A stretch of DNA of 64,000 bases from assembly GCF_027409185.1 (NCBI RefSeq), contig NC_084465.1:31041864-31105863 (forward strand), written 5' to 3'. The notes beneath the pieces were generated by a model. That model searched no databases. It was not told where the DNA came from and worked only from the letters and a program-made list of their open reading frames with translations. Positions within the stretch are counted from its first letter, which is position 1, and every line of letters begins with the position of its first letter. A program made the translations under genes and the position numbers. Source of the stretch: Cynocephalus volans. Taxonomy: Eukaryota > Chordata > Mammalia > Dermoptera > Cynocephalidae. Of the stretch, positions 62,982-64,000 are shown one piece after another.

Positions 62982-63047
62982 TGAGGGTACTTCAAAAAAT
63001 TATCTTTTAATTCTATTTTTCTACAGACTTTTTGAAGTATCCTCGTA
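62982..63047. mobile_element. Palindromic mariner-like MITE (copy 2, internally deleted)
   Basis: It starts TGAGGGTACTTCAAAAA and ends CTTTTTGAAGTATCCTCGTA, with the shared middle ATCTTTTAATTC. It lacks about 15 bp that copy 1 has next to the left end. TA dinucleotides flank it. Confidence 0.8.
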
Positions 63048-63054
63048 TATACCT

Positions 63055-63520
63055 AGGTGTTCTAGTCCATTTCTGTTGCTGATCACAGAACATCTGAAAC
63101 TGGGTAATTTATGAAGAAATGAAATTTATTCCTTACAGTTTTGGAGGCTGGGAAGTCCAAAGTCCAGGGAAAACATCTGGTGAGGGCCTTCTTGGTGGGA
63201 ACTCTAGAGAATCCCTTGGTGACCAGGGTAACGCACGGCAAGAATGAACTGAGCAAGAGAGAGCTAACCTCCTTGCTTGCTCTTCTTTTAAAGCCATTCG
63301 ATCCATGCCCATTACCACCCATTAAGCCATCAATTTACCACTGCATGAATGGATCAGTCTGTTCACTAGGGCATGGTCCTCACAATCTAATCACCTCTTA
63401 AAGACCCCACCTTTTAATTACCATAATTGGATTTCCCACTCTCTTAATACTGTTATGATAGGGGTCAAGTTTCCACTACATGAACTTTTAGGGGTCACAT
63501 TTAACCCATAGCACTAAGGT
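63055..63520 (-). repeat. MLT1-type (ERVL-MaLR) solo LTR
   Basis: gttctagtccatttctgttgctgatcacagaacatctgaaactgggtaatttatg, cagttttggaggctgggaagtcc, catctggtgagggccttcttgg and aatcacctcttaaagaccccacc follow reverse-complement LTR order, ending aacccatagca. It splits the old L1. Confidence 0.8.
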
Positions 63521-63780
63521 AGAACTTCTGTGTCATATGGTAACTCTATGTACAATATTTTGAAAAACTGCCAGACTGTTGTCCTAAGTGGCTGCACCAT
63601 TTTACAATCCCATCACCAGAGTATGAGGTTCCAATTTCTCCACATCCTCACTAATACTCGTTATGTCTGTCTTTTATTTTAGCCCTCCTTCTGGATGTAT
63701 AGTGGTGTCTTATTATGGTTTGGGTTTGAATTTCCTTGGTGACTAATAATACTGAGCATCTTTTCATGTGCTTGTTGTCA
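63521..63780 (-). repeat. Old L1, minus strand, continuation
   Basis: tggctgcaccattttacaatcccatcacc, ccaatttctccacatcctcactaatactcg and gtttgggtttgaatttccttggtgactaat are the expected next reverse-complement L1 text after 62981. Confidence 0.8.
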
Positions 63781-63811
63781 TTACGAATAGAATATTTTGA
63801 AAGGGAATTTC

Positions 63812-64000
63812 TATTTTCAGGGAAGGCCTTTTTGAAGACAAACCACTTTAATAAATACGAGATATAGGTAGGATTTAGCTGGGATAAACATGAGGGAAAG
63901 AGCTCCCCATGCTGAGAGAACAGCTGTTATAAAGATTCTGAGGCTGGAAGGCACTTGATTTTCTGGGGAACTGAGGGCTAGTGTGGCTTGGCAATAGTAA
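63812..64000 (-). repeat. L2 inner 3' region, minus strand (runs off window)
   Basis: tcagggaaggcctttttgaagac...gagctccccatgctgagagaacagctgttataaagattctgaggctggaaggc...gggctagtgtggcttgg follows the reverse-complement L2 order. Confidence 0.6.

Overview
The window is nuclear DNA from a placental mammal. It is about two-thirds AT-rich interspersed-repeat debris (L1, L2, MIR, MLT1-type LTRs, a Tigger-type DNA transposon), has two CpG islands, and holds one clearly recognisable protein-coding gene with a 16.4 kb GT-AG intron. No Alu or B1/B2 SINEs are visible. The two lineage-type SINEs (about 3796-3936 and 34781-34879) have tRNA-like A and B boxes. They look to me, from memory, like the tRNA-Ile-related CYN SINEs of colugos (Dermoptera, e.g. 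Galeopterus). That is a moderate-confidence guess that only a repeat-library comparison can settle.

The gene is GPR37, encoding an endothelin-receptor-like orphan class A GPCR (also called the parkin-associated endothelin receptor-like receptor), on the + strand. A CpG island covers about 5160-7250. Coding exon 1 is 6489-7511 (341 codons: signal peptide, long ectodomain, TM1, TM2 and the first extracellular loop). The intron is 7512-23929. Coding exon 2 is 23930-24748 (272 codons plus TAA: TM3-TM7 and the cysteine-rich tail). The joined product is 613 residues, the length I recall for human GPR37. The 3' UTR starts with a (CAA)n-(AAAG)n microsatellite and carries several AATAAA signals up to about 25967.

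Region by region. 1-5150: an old minus-strand L1 broken up by an LTR-like insert, an L2-like piece and a Tigger-type element that itself carries a SINE, then an MLT1 fragment. 5160-7511: GPR37 promoter and exon 1. 7512-23929: intron, mostly unique AT-rich sequence with a few old repeats. 23930-25980: exon 2 and 3' UTR. 26420-27350: a second CpG-rich block with an ATG and a good splice donor, which could be the first exon of an unrecognised transcript. 27360-37300: L2, MLT1 and L1 fragments, including an L1 with an inverted 5' part. 37550-39060: a stretch without recognised repeats that contains a cluster of TCF/LEF-like sites. 39060-64000: gene-poor sequence with a long L1 lacking its 3' end (45222-48778), an L1 tail inserted in an MLT1, MIRs, a long L2 and more LTRs.

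I found no rRNA, tRNA gene, CRISPR array, operon or phage-like system, and no convincing new biological system. The items most worth a second look are the downstream CpG-island exon candidate, a possible truncated GPR37 isoform ending in the intron, the upstream ORFs in the GPR37 leader, and a perfect 23-bp inverted repeat that looks like a local template-switch mutation.
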